Assembly (NCBI GenBank): GCA_032878915.1
Contig: JAVQMG010000103.1
Span: forward strand, 12,150,501 to 12,214,500
Length of the DNA stretch: 64,000 nt
Direction: 5' to 3'
From: Castanopsis chinensis
Lineage: Eukaryota; Streptophyta; Magnoliopsida; Fagales; Fagaceae
The position numbers and the translations under genes were made by a program. The notes beneath the pieces were generated by a model. The model was not told the origin of the DNA and ran no database searches. It was given only the letters and a program-made list of their open reading frames with translations. Shown piece by piece: positions 43,601 through 54,495 of this stretch. The stretch's first letter is position 1; each line of letters begins with the position of its first letter.

Positions 43601-45847
43601 CAAAAAAAAAAAGATATGTGACTGAGTTTTTAAACCAAACAAGTGTTTTGCATTTTTTGAGTGAAGGTGAGGTTTGAGTTAAGAGTTATTAGTTTTAGGT
43701 TTGAGTTATGAGTTTTGAAAACTGAGCTATTTCTAAACCAAACGAGCCCTAAATCATTCTCCACCAACCTACCTCAGGTCTTTTGGTTCAATGCTCATTC
43801 CATATTGAGCTGCAAGTTTACTAACCAGTCTTAAAATGTTTCCACTTCATCTTCCTCTGGTAAGTTAATTTGATAGCTATGAATTGGACTGCTACCTGAC
43901 TTTGTGGTCCTAGCGGCAAGCCAAAGCCAGTATCCTTCATGCAAGAGACTTGACCCTTTGGTATAAAGAGAGCTAGCAGTATAATATATCACACTAAACG
44001 TACTTCAAAATCAACAACCTCTCAGGATACCAGTTGTCATTCCATAAAAAAGAATGAATTTCCCTTTCATGCAAGATGCTTAAAGTCAGGTCTAGCTACT
44101 GTTCTAAAATCTTCCTCCACCACCAAGGTTAATCCTGAGTCGCCAGCATTATTCAAAAGCTTCTTTCCCTCAAATAACCTTGATGAATTACAAGCTACAT
44201 GAATAGATCCTGCCTTTGAAAAACAAATTCCAAATACATTTCTTAACAGCAGCTTCAGTCCACTCACTAAGCCACCTTCCTTCTTAGGTGACTAGTAACA
44301 CAAAAATCTTCATGTCCTCCGCAAGTCAGATGCTAAGCAGAATCAAATGTTTCCAAAATGTCCTCTCACTCATCGCATCAGCAGAAAAATGCTACCAATT
44401 TGGTTCATCTAAGGTGATGCACTCATGCAAGTCCAACTGAATCAGTCAAAAGTAAATTATATTTTTGTTAAGCATTGGATCCTAGAGCTGTAATGGAAGC
44501 TATCTCTTTCAGAAGTCTAATAAGTCAATAGAAGGAAAAGAATATTGCAAGGCAAACAATTGAATTCCATAGCTGGGGAAGGCTATATACTGACTATCCA
44601 GCACTGCTCTTGCTTACCAAAGTTTGGTGAATGGTCCTATTCTAGCTCCAACAACTACAAAGACCTTATAGTTTGGCCTAATTTCCGTCAGTATTTTTCA
44701 CTTTGAGAGATCATTCTTTGTATTCAGATCATTGAGTGCGCACATGTTCAGAGGCTAATACATAATAATTAATCTCTAAATACAGTGAACCAAACTATGT
44801 TGGTATGCTTGTCTAAAAAAAAAAAAAAAAACTATATTGATATGCTTAACTGATTCCGATAAAAATCATATTAAACATTTAATAAATAATCTAATAGCAA
44901 CTCTTTGTTTTTTTTTTTTTTGGTTAAAATTTAAAAGCAACTCAATAATTATAATATTTAAAAGAAATAAAAACCCAAAAAGAAAAATTGATTTAAAATT
45001 AAATAATTACCCCTTTGCGAAACCGATTGCCCATGAAGAACAACAACGTTTTCCGATCCTCAACGCCAACATCTCCATTATAGGCACAAATCCTATGCGA
45101 GTCAGGCACTACCACATCCTTAACCAACGAGGAATGGTCGGGTCTTACCCGCCCGAGATCCGAGACCAACAACACGGCATTCTTGACCCGATCCATGACC
45201 CGGTTCAACGCATTCGGATTCTGGCAAACCAGCACGTGGTCCCTCCCCTTGTTCCTCCTCCAATGCCCTTGCCCCTCCAGCCACGTCACCAGCTCCTCCT
45301 GGGTCTCAGAATCCGAGTACTTCTTGACCTGACCCGACCCGTTATCAAAATGGGTCCTGCTCACAACCCAACTCAATGAAGAGAAAAACGGCACGTAAAA
45401 CAAGTCAGCTTCGTTAGGATCCATGACCCGAACGACTGGAGACCCGGTTCTTTCATTTTCGGGTCGGGTCAAGTCCAGCAACAGGTGCCACTCCAAGGAG
45501 TGTTGGTGACTCGGGTACTTGAGTTTTTGGAGCGTTGACTTTGCCACGTCAGCAAAACCATGTGTTGTCCAGAAATGTTCGACGACGCCGTAGGTGAACT
45601 TCGTCGGAAGATCATCGTACAAGTAAACTTTGACTCTCATGGAAGAGGAGGAGGAAGAAGAAGAAAAAGAAGAAGGAGTGTTGGGTGAAATGGGAGGAAG
45701 AAGAATATTGGGCCTAATGGGCTTGGTGGGCTTTGAGGAGGCCCATGATTGAATGGTGGTGAAGAAGATATAGATGGATAGCACGAAGAAAAGAATGGCT
45801 GTGACTGTCTGATTCAACAGCCAAGTCCTGCGCTTTTTGTTCATCAC
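40624..45847 (-). CDS. GT47 exostosin family glycosyltransferase, ARAD1-like paralogue
   Basis: Three exons: 45847-45011 (279 codons), 41907-41542 (122 codons) and 40812-40624 (62 codons plus stop). GT-AG introns of 3103 and 729 bp join in phase 0 to give 463 residues. A short basic N-terminus precedes a membrane anchor (about residues 10-32), then a Ser-rich stem, as expected of a type II Golgi enzyme. The exostosin domain shows KVYLYDDLPTKFTYGVVEH, DLTRPENERTGSPVVRV, ADLFYVPFFSSLSWVV, GRDHVLV, HSSLVKDVVVP and DRKTLLFFMG. Exon 2 has GMHSSKFCLDPAG and VPVIVSDRTELPFE; exon 3 ends CSACLCSNQS. ARAD proteins are proposed arabinosyltransferases for pectic arabinan. Odd points: the PAGDTPSACRLFD motif reads PAGSTPASCQLFD, losing an Arg conserved in the family, and GGK is VGE. 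Confidence 0.9.
41908..45010 (-). other. Intron 1 of the ARAD-like gene, with repeats
   Basis: 3.1 kb. Parts of it recur at 6965-7245 (from 42926-43170), 25005-25195 (from 43250-43310 and 43770) and 37885-38150 (from 42225-42500). It contains an inverted-repeat element at 43324-43752 and T/A runs near 42655 and 44815. Open frames inside are not genes. Confidence 0.6.
43324..43752. mobile_element. MITE with AGAGCCTATTTGG / CCAAACGAGCCCT ends
   Basis: Terminal inverted repeats AAGAGCCTATTTGG and CCAAACGAGCCCTAA surround about 400 bp of arms that also pair (GCTCAGTTTTCATC versus TTTTGAAAACTGAGC). The related fragment at 25005-25195 crosses this position without the element. Confidence 0.6.
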
Positions 45848-46699
45848 TAAATAACGGAAACTAATTAAGCTTAATGATCAGTGACAGTGAGTGATTTTTG
45901 GAAATACAAAAACAATTCAACGTTCTTTAGATTCCAATTATACAGAAACTAGTGTGTATTTTTTTTAACAATATAGATATATATAGTGCATGGAAAGAAG
46001 TGATTTTTAAATTTAAAAAAAAATTGTATTTAACTAATTCTTGTATCATTATATAAATATAGTACTGCCGGCGGGTTTATATGTAGAGCCATCTTTATTG
46101 ACTCATAAGAGTTAAGAGAGCAATTTGTGGTTGTGACCTGCAACTTGTGAGGGTGGTGTCAGTAGTGAACATGGAGACAATGTGCGCAGAGAGGAAGATA
46201 GAGACGTGTGTCTCGAGGAGGATATTCTGTTCCCAATTATCTTTCGCTTTCACCCAATGAAGAAAAAGAAATATGAGGTTTTACGTGGCTTCTTGTTACT
46301 ATAATAAAGGGGTATGATAAGAGAGGAGAAAGTGACATAATTTTATGGTTTAAATTCTAGAAAAATAAAAATTCAAAGATGATATAAGAGAAAGTGACTT
46401 TTTTATGTATATAAATGGTATGGAGTAAGGACTACCGTTTATTAGAAAGATAAATTGGATTGGAAAGATAATGTTTACGAAAAAATTACACGTGTCATTA
46501 AAAAAAAAAAAAAAGTAATTCTAATGTTTATTCTTATGTCTTTGACATTTACTAATCACATTTATTATCATATCAATATTTTAGCATCATTTAGATTTTG
46601 CCTTCTAGGCTCCCCTTAAGAGATTTACACTTTGTCTCTCCTCCCCTCTCTCACCCCCTTTCCCCAAATTTTGGACTTATCAATCACTCTTATGTGTGG
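45848..46699. other. Upstream region of the ARAD-like gene
   Basis: Presumed promoter and 5' leader of the minus-strand gene. Beyond the TATA candidate it is AT-rich, with a poly-A run at about 46501-46514. No other gene is visible. Confidence 0.4.
45976..45986 (-). promoter_or_regulatory. Candidate TATA box of the ARAD-like gene
   Basis: On the minus strand the sequence reads GCACTATATATATC, close to the plant TATA consensus, about 130 bp before the ATG. Confidence 0.4.
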
Positions 46700-46955
46700 A
46701 TAAGTTTACTTATGACTAGAGAAATTATCTTGGAGGGTTCAAGGTGACGGGTTGGTAATGGGAGACACATTGAAGTGGCATCTCATAAATGGTTACCTCA
46801 TGCTCCTATTTTTTTAGGACCTCTACCAAGTCCACTATATGTGAGGGACCTCATTGATGTGGACACCAGGCAATGGGATCATGGGAAAACACAGGCACTA
46901 TTTGCTCCATCAACGCGACAAGAAATATTGGTTATACCTCTTAATAATCTAACCT

Positions 46956-49900
46956 TGTTGATACTGTATTTTGTTTGCCCTCAATTTGCGTGCTGGGCCT
47001 CAAAAAATCCAAAAATATTATTTTCTTTCCATGGGGCTGCAAGAAGATCCAGAATGATGTGGCACAACTCATTCGAACACCGGAGCACCCAAAGTGACTT
47101 TTTTAGCTAAAATGACCAAAATGCCCTTGTTAACCTTGGGTTGACCGAAAGTCAAACAAAGTCAAAATCCCCTCAAAACAGCACCTTTCATAGTTTTACA
47201 TCAAACCCGAGTTTTTCAGAAATTTTTGGCAAGTTTGACCTAGAGTTGACTCCCGACGGGCCCTAGAAACCCTAATTTTGATCTTGCCGTCAAAATGGGT
47301 TGAAACCAATGACATTGCGAAAATTATCAAATTATTAGTCCAATGACTATTCATGGGTCAAAATCGGAGTTAGAATGGCCAAGATATCATGAAAACCAGG
47401 TTAACGCACTGATCGATGCACCCCTAACTTTTGGGAGCATAACTTTTTATCCGACCGTTAGATTTTCAAATTCCGTACCTTTTTTATAAATTAGAAGTCA
47501 ATATCTTTCTAGGGGTTTCAAGATCAAACCCATCTGAGGAGGTTTATAAGTGGCAGCCCTTGAAGGGTCGTCACCTCGTAATCCGTGTCGAGGCTATAAA
47601 AGGCCCCAAGCACCTCCAGACCCAAAAAAAAAAAAAAGAGAGACTTCTTGGTTGCTTGCTCTTTACCTGGACGATTTCTGAGCTTTTCTCCTCTCTTCCA
47701 AAAACAAAAAACACATCAAAGCCTCTTGATTCTTCTTTTCACCAAAAATACAAGGTAGTGTTCATATCCATCATCTTCCTCTCCTTAGTTCCATACCTTG
47801 GATTTGAGGTTTAAGGGGTATGGATGTAGCTTTTTAGCTACTATCCATATCCCTTTTTCTTTAAAGCTTCATCTAGCTTTTATCTTGTTTTCTCTTGCCT
47901 TAATAACATAATTTATTGCTTTATCAAGCATACTCTTTGCTTTATTTTGCTTCTAGCATGTTTTTGGCTTATTTCCATATGCTTCCATGATTGTTCATGT
48001 ACTAGTTGTCTTTTCTTCATGCTTTATGCTCTATGCTCTATGCCATGTTTATATCCTTCTTTCTTATGCGTTGATGTTTGAGTCTACATGACCACATGCT
48101 TGATATCATGTCTATGGTTATGCCTTGCTTAGATCTACATGTTTGTATGCATGTCCTATGCTTCTATGCCCATATCCATGCTCAGATTTGGGCTTTTCCA
48201 TGTCTTTATGACCATATCCACATGCTTAGATGTACATCTACATGCTTATATGTTTAGATCTACGCCTCCGTGTGCTTTGGTGTTTAGATCGATGTTCTCT
48301 ACATGCTTTTTACTATCATCTATGTGTTTGTGTGCTTCGCACCATATTTATATGCTTAGGCCTAGACCTTGTTTTTCATGCCATACGCTATTGTAGCCCT
48401 TTTGTTTCTTTTATAGCATTTTCTTGTATTTTGGCCTAATAGTTAGGACCCAATCTAGAACTTATGGTATTTGTCATTGTCCATACACCAAGGCCCATGT
48501 CAAAGGGTTTGGATCATCCCATTTACATGTCTATGCTTGCTTGTTTCTATGCTTTATGCTTTATGCTTGTGCTAGCCTCTCTTGTTCTAGGCTTTGTCAT
48601 GCTTGACGCCCTCCATGGGCTTGATATTGTTTGGTTACATTCGACTCTCACAAGGCCTTGTTTGGATGTGACCATTTGGGAAGCATCTCCAAAGGCTGAG
48701 TTGCTTCGTACGTACTCTTCCATTTCCACTGTGCGATGCTATGCTTACCATGTTTGTTCGCACCGCCCGTTGGCTTTCTATGCATCTTTACATGCTTGCT
48801 CACATTTCCATGCATAAGTCTTGCTTGCTAGTGTGTCATCCACGCTTCAAAACAATGATGTTATGGACATTCGATCCAAACATACATTTGTCCCTCGCGA
48901 ACATCACCTTTTGTTTGCTTTCTTGCCTGTTTACCTCCTCGCTTATTTGCTTGCTTTCTTGTTTCTTTGCTTACCTTCTTGTTTCTTTGCTTGCCATGTC
49001 TATCATACTTATTTGCTTTATGCCTCTTTCATATGCTCTTTGCATCTTTTCCTTCGATTGCTTGTTTGTTAGTTTCTTGTCTTTGCCTTCGCATGTGCAC
49101 ACATGGAGTGAGGACGCATGGAGCTAGGGCACAGTCTCCCAAGCGCAAGTAAAAAGGGTGAGGATGCAAGCACATGGATATAAGCCAAGTGGCTATGTTC
49201 AGCACATTTAGGGACCTAGCCTCTCCCATTTGGTTATGTACTCTCTTAGATGGGTTGTATTTGGTATATCATGCCATATACCATTCATCCTTATCTCTAG
49301 AGTATGGTGGCCCCTGTTTACTTTCTTGCACCTATATTTTAGACCATGCTCTAGGGATGTATGCATATACTTTCCAGCTCTGTGTGCTTGTATTGTGCAT
49401 GATGTATGTATATATATATATATACCTGTTCGCCCTTTTCGGTGTGATTGTCACAATCCATGTCACCTAAGGCAAAGCAATGCCTAATTTTCGCTGTGAA
49501 AGTAAAGTAACATGTCGTCGAATTTTCACCTTGAAAATCTAGTACTTTGCCCGAATGCCTTAGGAAAGCACAGATTGGGACCATACCCATTCAAAAGCCA
49601 AACCTCAAACCCCCCCCCATGCATGCAAAGCCCTGAAAGTCAATGCCAAAATCATGTTTTTTACTGCCAATTTTTGAAAATTAAGGTTTTTTTAAAATAA
49701 AAGACTGTCCTTAGATAGGTATTGTAGGGTGCCTAACACCTTCCCCACAAGTAATTAAACTTTCGGATGCAAGAATCAAGATTTTTTGCTATCCTTACAT
49801 GCTTTATGTTTAGATCTACGCCTCCGTGTGCTTTGGTGTTTAGATTAGGAGAAAAGATTTTTGTCATCCACATTAGATTAGGAAAAATGCCCTTTTTCTT

Positions 49901-50203
49901 AGCCTATGATGGTAATAAAATCAACTAGAAACAAGTGACCAATCATACCTTATAAAAACCCCTAATTTGTGGTAACTTCACTTACCTTTGGTAATCACTT
50001 AAAATTTGGCCAAGATTCCTACCACACTTCCAAAGATAGACCTACCTTCCTCCCTCGAGAGAGAGAGAGCACCCGAAACTTCGTGCAAACCACACCATTA
50101 TTGAGAGGGGCCTCCAACGAGCTCCGGCACGCGGGAGCATTGCCATGGCCGATGGTCGAACAAAGGCCTAACAGTTTTTTCTGATCGAGGCCGGGCATTG
50201 ACA
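46956..50203 (+). mobile_element. LTR-type insertion, 3.2 kb, probable solo LTR
   Basis: Begins TGTTGATACTG and ends GGGCATTGACA, flanked by AACCT (46951-46955) and GACCT (50204-50208), a 5 bp target duplication with one mismatch. It has a strong promoter core (CTATAAAAGGCCCC, about 47595) and a long T-rich transcribed part. The word GTAGGGTGCCTAACACCTTCCCC (49726-49748) is one I associate with plant LTR elements. There is no pol or gag frame. The many short open frames between 48139 and 49487 are translations of CATGCTTATG-like words. A solo LTR is favoured; a non-coding LARD-like element is the alternative. Confidence 0.6.
47594..47607 (+). promoter_or_regulatory. TATA box of the LTR-type insertion
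   Basis: GCTATAAAAGGCCC, with CT-rich leader-like sequence following, probably the U3/R boundary. Confidence 0.5.
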
Positions 50204-50966
50204 GACCTTCAAGGATGAGTTGGTATGGAAGGAAAATGATGCCCAAATTTTTACGGTCAAGACAGCTTATAAAGTCATCCTTAGTCTTAAAAATCAAACT
50301 CATGTTGAGCATTCATAGGCTCGGCTTAATGGCAAATTATGGAGGAAGGTGTGGAAACTAAATGTGCCTCAAAAAGTTTGGACTCTGCTATGGAGGGCCT
50401 GCTCAAATATTCTGCCTACAAAAGTTAATTTGCAACGATGTAAGGTGCAATTTGACCCAAGGTGTGAACTCTATTGTCAACACCTTGAGACCTCATGTCA
50501 TGTGTTATGGGAGTGTCCTTTTGTGAGGAATGTCTGGTCCATGGCTAGTCTGCGGATCCAGAATTGCTCAAATGGTGCATCAGGTTTTTTTGGATTGTTT
50601 AGGAGTACGGTACACAAATTGAGCCAACAAGAACTCGAGACTTAGGCCGTTGTCGTGTGGGCTATTTGGAATGCACGAAACAAGTTCTATTTCGAAAAAG
50701 CTCAACTATAGCCTAGGATCATCTTCAACGGACCTACTGGTTTCTTGACAAAGTACCAACGTCTCATAGCAATGCAAACAACTTCTTAAGGCAGATCTGT
50801 TTTTTTCAATTTCTGCTAGTAGCTTCTTGTGTAAGGGGGCATTGTGCTCACCAAAACCTTTTTACTTAGGATCCACTTTGGTGTACTTTGATTTCTTCCA
50901 TCTTGTAGCAACTCATTCAACATCTTAATATATTTTCTATATTCGTTCTAAAAAAAAAAAAAAAAG

Positions 50967-52370
50967 ACTTACCAATCGCAATTCCCACATTACGGCCTAC
51001 CACTACTAGATTTGATGATCTCTCTTTCTCTCTCTCTAACACATTTGGGTTGGTTGCCACTAAAGGTGGGGTTTTATTGTTGGTTGTCGTCATGGGTTTA
51101 GTGGCTTAAACCTTAGATGAAACAGCCATCATGTTGACCAAATCGTCTTAGTGAGATATGATTGTGACCATAATAGCTAATGAATGACCTAAGTTGAAGG
51201 ATTTTTCTCCAACCAATTATATTTTGTAAAGTCACTCATGTTTATATGATCACACAATCAATAAATCATTTAAATAAGTAAACAAGATTTTAATTAAAAG
51301 TACACATGTATGCTCATTTTAGTTACTAGGTAATGGGTTGGTTTTTCTCCAAACTAGTTATCATGTGGATACTCACCAATTTCGAAAAGAATTCATATTC
51401 TCATAATGTGGCATTTGGTTTGGGAAATTCAATAATATAAAGTTTTCCACCCTTTAAGTTGGGGGAATTTCCTTAAACTCATTACATTGTGATTCAAATG
51501 ATCATCCATGTATATTGTTTTAAATAACTTATTAAGCCATCTAAAGGACTCATCACTTGACTATCTTATAGGTAATTTTACTAAAAGTACAAATAACAAC
51601 ACATTTGAGTCGTTTTGTAGTGAGTTGGAGGAAAATTTTCTCCAATTTAATATAAGTTCTAGTATGTAATATTTGTAAATATGATGTATAGGAAATCTAA
51701 ATTCCTAGGAATGTAATAATGTCATTTTTTGTCCTAAAACAATCTTGAAAAATATAAACTTATATTGTTATTCGTATATATTTAATTACCCTTTTTTATT
51801 GTCAAAAGAAATTAAATAAGGGTATAAAGTAGCAATAATATCACATGAATTCAAATCACAAACTATATAATAGAAGTTGAATTTTATATATAATGACTGA
51901 GCAAAGTGAATGTCATATAGTTTATTTTTTAATTTTTTCTCATCATTATGTCATCTATACAGTTATTTTGTTCCATTTATTTTACATAGTTAAAATAACA
52001 TTTTTTACTCTAAGTGAAATTCTATTATCAAACTTATAATAAATTTTAAATACTACTCTATATAAAACTCAGTTACCAAAATTTTCAATATATATATATA
52101 TATATATTATAATACATGAGAGAAGTTTCCTTATATATTTTTTATTCCTATTTGATTTTTTATTACTTTTATTTTGATAAAACTTCAATCTTACATGATA
52201 TGTTTTTTTAATTAAACTTACATGTTATACCCAACTTGTTCGAGGCCCAACTAACCACCCAAATGTGAGATGCAAACGGTTTTGTTTGATTCATTGATTG
52301 GCAACTTGTGGGAGAGTTCTCCTCTGAAAGGACGGTGAAGTAGCAATTTGACCCTTAACACAAGCCCAAT
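50967..52370. other. AT-rich spacer, nothing recognised
   Basis: No gene is visible. A CT run near 51021-51037 and a TA tract near 52090-52106. Confidence 0.4.
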
Positions 52371-53099
52371 CATCATGTAGGCATATCTACACATAAGTTT
52401 TAGAAATTCTACATTTTTTCACATCTTAATTATAATATAAATTTTAATATGGCATTTGTCTATAAAATTGAACACTGAGACATTTTATACGCATATTTCT
52501 TATGTTGTGATGTAAGGTTTTGAAATTTCACATTTTCCACATCAACATTATGACATATTAATTTTGTTTTTGTTACATATCAATTAAAAATTAATTATAA
52601 CTCATTGTTTTAATAGAATAAAAGCAACCGATAAAGCGTAGGTGTGTAAAAGCAGAATCTATAACACACAATTATTATAACTCTTCCACGAAACCTAAGT
52701 TCTACAAGAACACTAGGCTAGTAAGCAAAATAATAGAAAAAACTTCTCTAATAAACTTGTATTAATAAACGTATAACCATAATCAATCTCTTTATAAAGA
52801 GTGTTTCTAGAAATAGAATTTCTCCTACTCATTTTAAGAAAAGAAATAATAAACCTACTTCTACTTGAGAAAGGAAAAACAATTTAATTAAGAAAAGAAA
52901 AACAATTAAAATCGTAGTTTAACTAAGAAAAATGATTTTAATTAAACTTGTAAAAGAAAATAAATCCTAATTCGACTAAAAAAGAGAAAACAACATAATT
53001 TATTAAAATATTTTATTCTCCCTTAACCAATTTGCATTAGCAACCCAACACAAAATAAACACTAACAAAGTTATATTTGGTCTTTCCTAAACAAGTACT
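52371..53099. repeat. Tandem duplication unit 1, left part
   Basis: Begins CATCATGTAGGCATATCTACA and runs to AACAAGTACT. It is nearly identical to 59068-59798. The rest of unit 1 is displaced to 58182-59067 by the Copia element. Confidence 0.85.
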
Positions 53100-54138
53100 T
53101 GTTGGGAAATTTAGACCCCCAGTTGATAGAATTAACAAGTTTTAAACCCAAGTTATTAATTAGATTTATTATGAATAAACTTGTTAAAACAAACAAACAT
53201 CAATATCATGTCAAAACTAAGTGCAGCGAAAAAATAAATAAGACAAGATATAATGACCTAGGAAAACCAACGAAACCAACCAATTTCACAGTAAAAAACC
53301 TGGGGGGAAACCTTCTCGAAAAGCAATTCACTATAGTAAAGAGAAGTTTTAGATCTAGTACAAAACCTTTGTCCCTAGACTCTACAATCCCCGTAAATGA
53401 ACTCACGGCAGAAGCCCTCTACCGTTTCAGAACCTTTGAACTCTTCAATATATGAACGCCACCCTTTGATACACGAATCCTAGTACGTGACTCACCAATT
53501 GCATGAATCCCAGTACATGACTTACTCACCAACTTGAGGAAGAAGAATGTTGGCCATAAAGTTCTTCAATTCATCCACACAATGAAGATCAAGAAGCACT
53601 TGGTTACAAAACCCTAAGGCGCAAAAGACGCAGTAACTTCTTTCAAAGAGAATAAGGCTTCGGTCACTTTTTTCATATTTTCTCCTTGTGTTCTCTTATG
53701 TGACGGCCTCTAAAATAAGCCTTATATATATATATATATATATATAGCCTTGTATATATCTAGGGTTGTGAGAAAAGAAACCATACACAAACACATAAAC
53801 ATAGGTCGAAAATCAGATCTAGAAATCTGAATTCTCGAAACCTTGATAGATACCTCGATAGATAGCAAGTGTCGAGCCTCATTAAACTTCGATAGATAGT
53901 TATCTGTCGAGCAGGTGACCGCAGATGTCCAGCAGATGTCCAGCAGGTGTCTAGCTATCTGTCCAGCTTTAGTGAACAATTTTTCTTCACTTGTTTCTTG
54001 GTTCAATCTTCATGGCTTTAATACTAGACTTGAACAAAATGTTCTTTGAAGTATTAAACATATCCTAGATCTACCCAAACACAAGTAAAGTGCGTTTTGT
54101 CAAAGGATTAGCCAACTACATAAAATATGTCCTTAACA
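53100..54138 (-). repeat. 3' LTR of the Copia element
   Basis: 1039 bp. Contains a TA tract (about 53722-53745) missing in the other LTR, and several CTCGATAGATA/TATCTGTCGAGC words near 53850-53955. Confidence 0.85.
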
Positions 54139-54153
54139 ATCTCCCCCTTTGGC
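54139..54153 (-). other. Polypurine tract of the Copia element
   Basis: Minus strand GCCAAAGGGGGAGAT directly before the 3' LTR. Confidence 0.75.
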
Positions 54154-54456
54154 AATCTGTGACAAAACCACAGTAGACAAATTAACATATGAGAGAAGTC
54201 ATAAATCACTCAACTTATACTCACTTGTTGAATTCAATAAAATCTACCCTAACATAAACTCTTAAAAAACTTTGCAAAAAGAGAGTTCATGGCATGGAAG
54301 ACTTTAACAACCTGTATTTCTGAAATACTTTAAACAAAACATATCAAGGCATCTTTGTGTGAAGCAGAAATAATAGATTGCATACAAGTAATAAGAATCA
54401 TATGTATAAAGATAAAAAAGAAACAACACATGTAGAGATTGATGAAGAAAACATAT

Positions 54457-54495
<39 letters not shown>

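Larger units (their letters stand above)
46700..50966 (+). mobile_element. 5'-truncated LINE, split by an LTR-type insertion
   Basis: 46700-46955 encodes the stretch after the reverse transcriptase of plant L1-like LINEs: WRVGNG, KWLPHAPIF, VRDLIDVDTRQWDHGK and STRQEILVIPLNNL. From 50209 the same frame resumes with FKDELVWKENDAQIFTVKTAY, then a zf-RVT-like Cys/His segment (VWTLLWRACSNILPTKVNL, CQHLETSCHVLWECPF) and VVWAIWNARNKF. It ends in a poly-A run at about 50951-50966. Stops occur near 50250-50330 and at 50643. Removing 46956-50208 restores the reading frame exactly. The reverse transcriptase itself is missing. Confidence 0.75.

Noticed and set aside
44837..45379. 180-codon plus-strand frame rich in Pro/Leu
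   Set aside because: Lies opposite exon 1 of the exostosin gene; a shadow of its codon bias.
48139..49487. Several 60-128 codon frames rich in Cys, Phe and Leu
   Set aside because: Repetitive T-rich CATGCTTATG-type words in an LTR; frames overlap in all phases with no domain.
53099..53455. 118-codon plus-strand frame, with a twin at 57204-57536
   Set aside because: Both are the same stretch of the two Copia LTRs on the strand opposite to the element's transcription.
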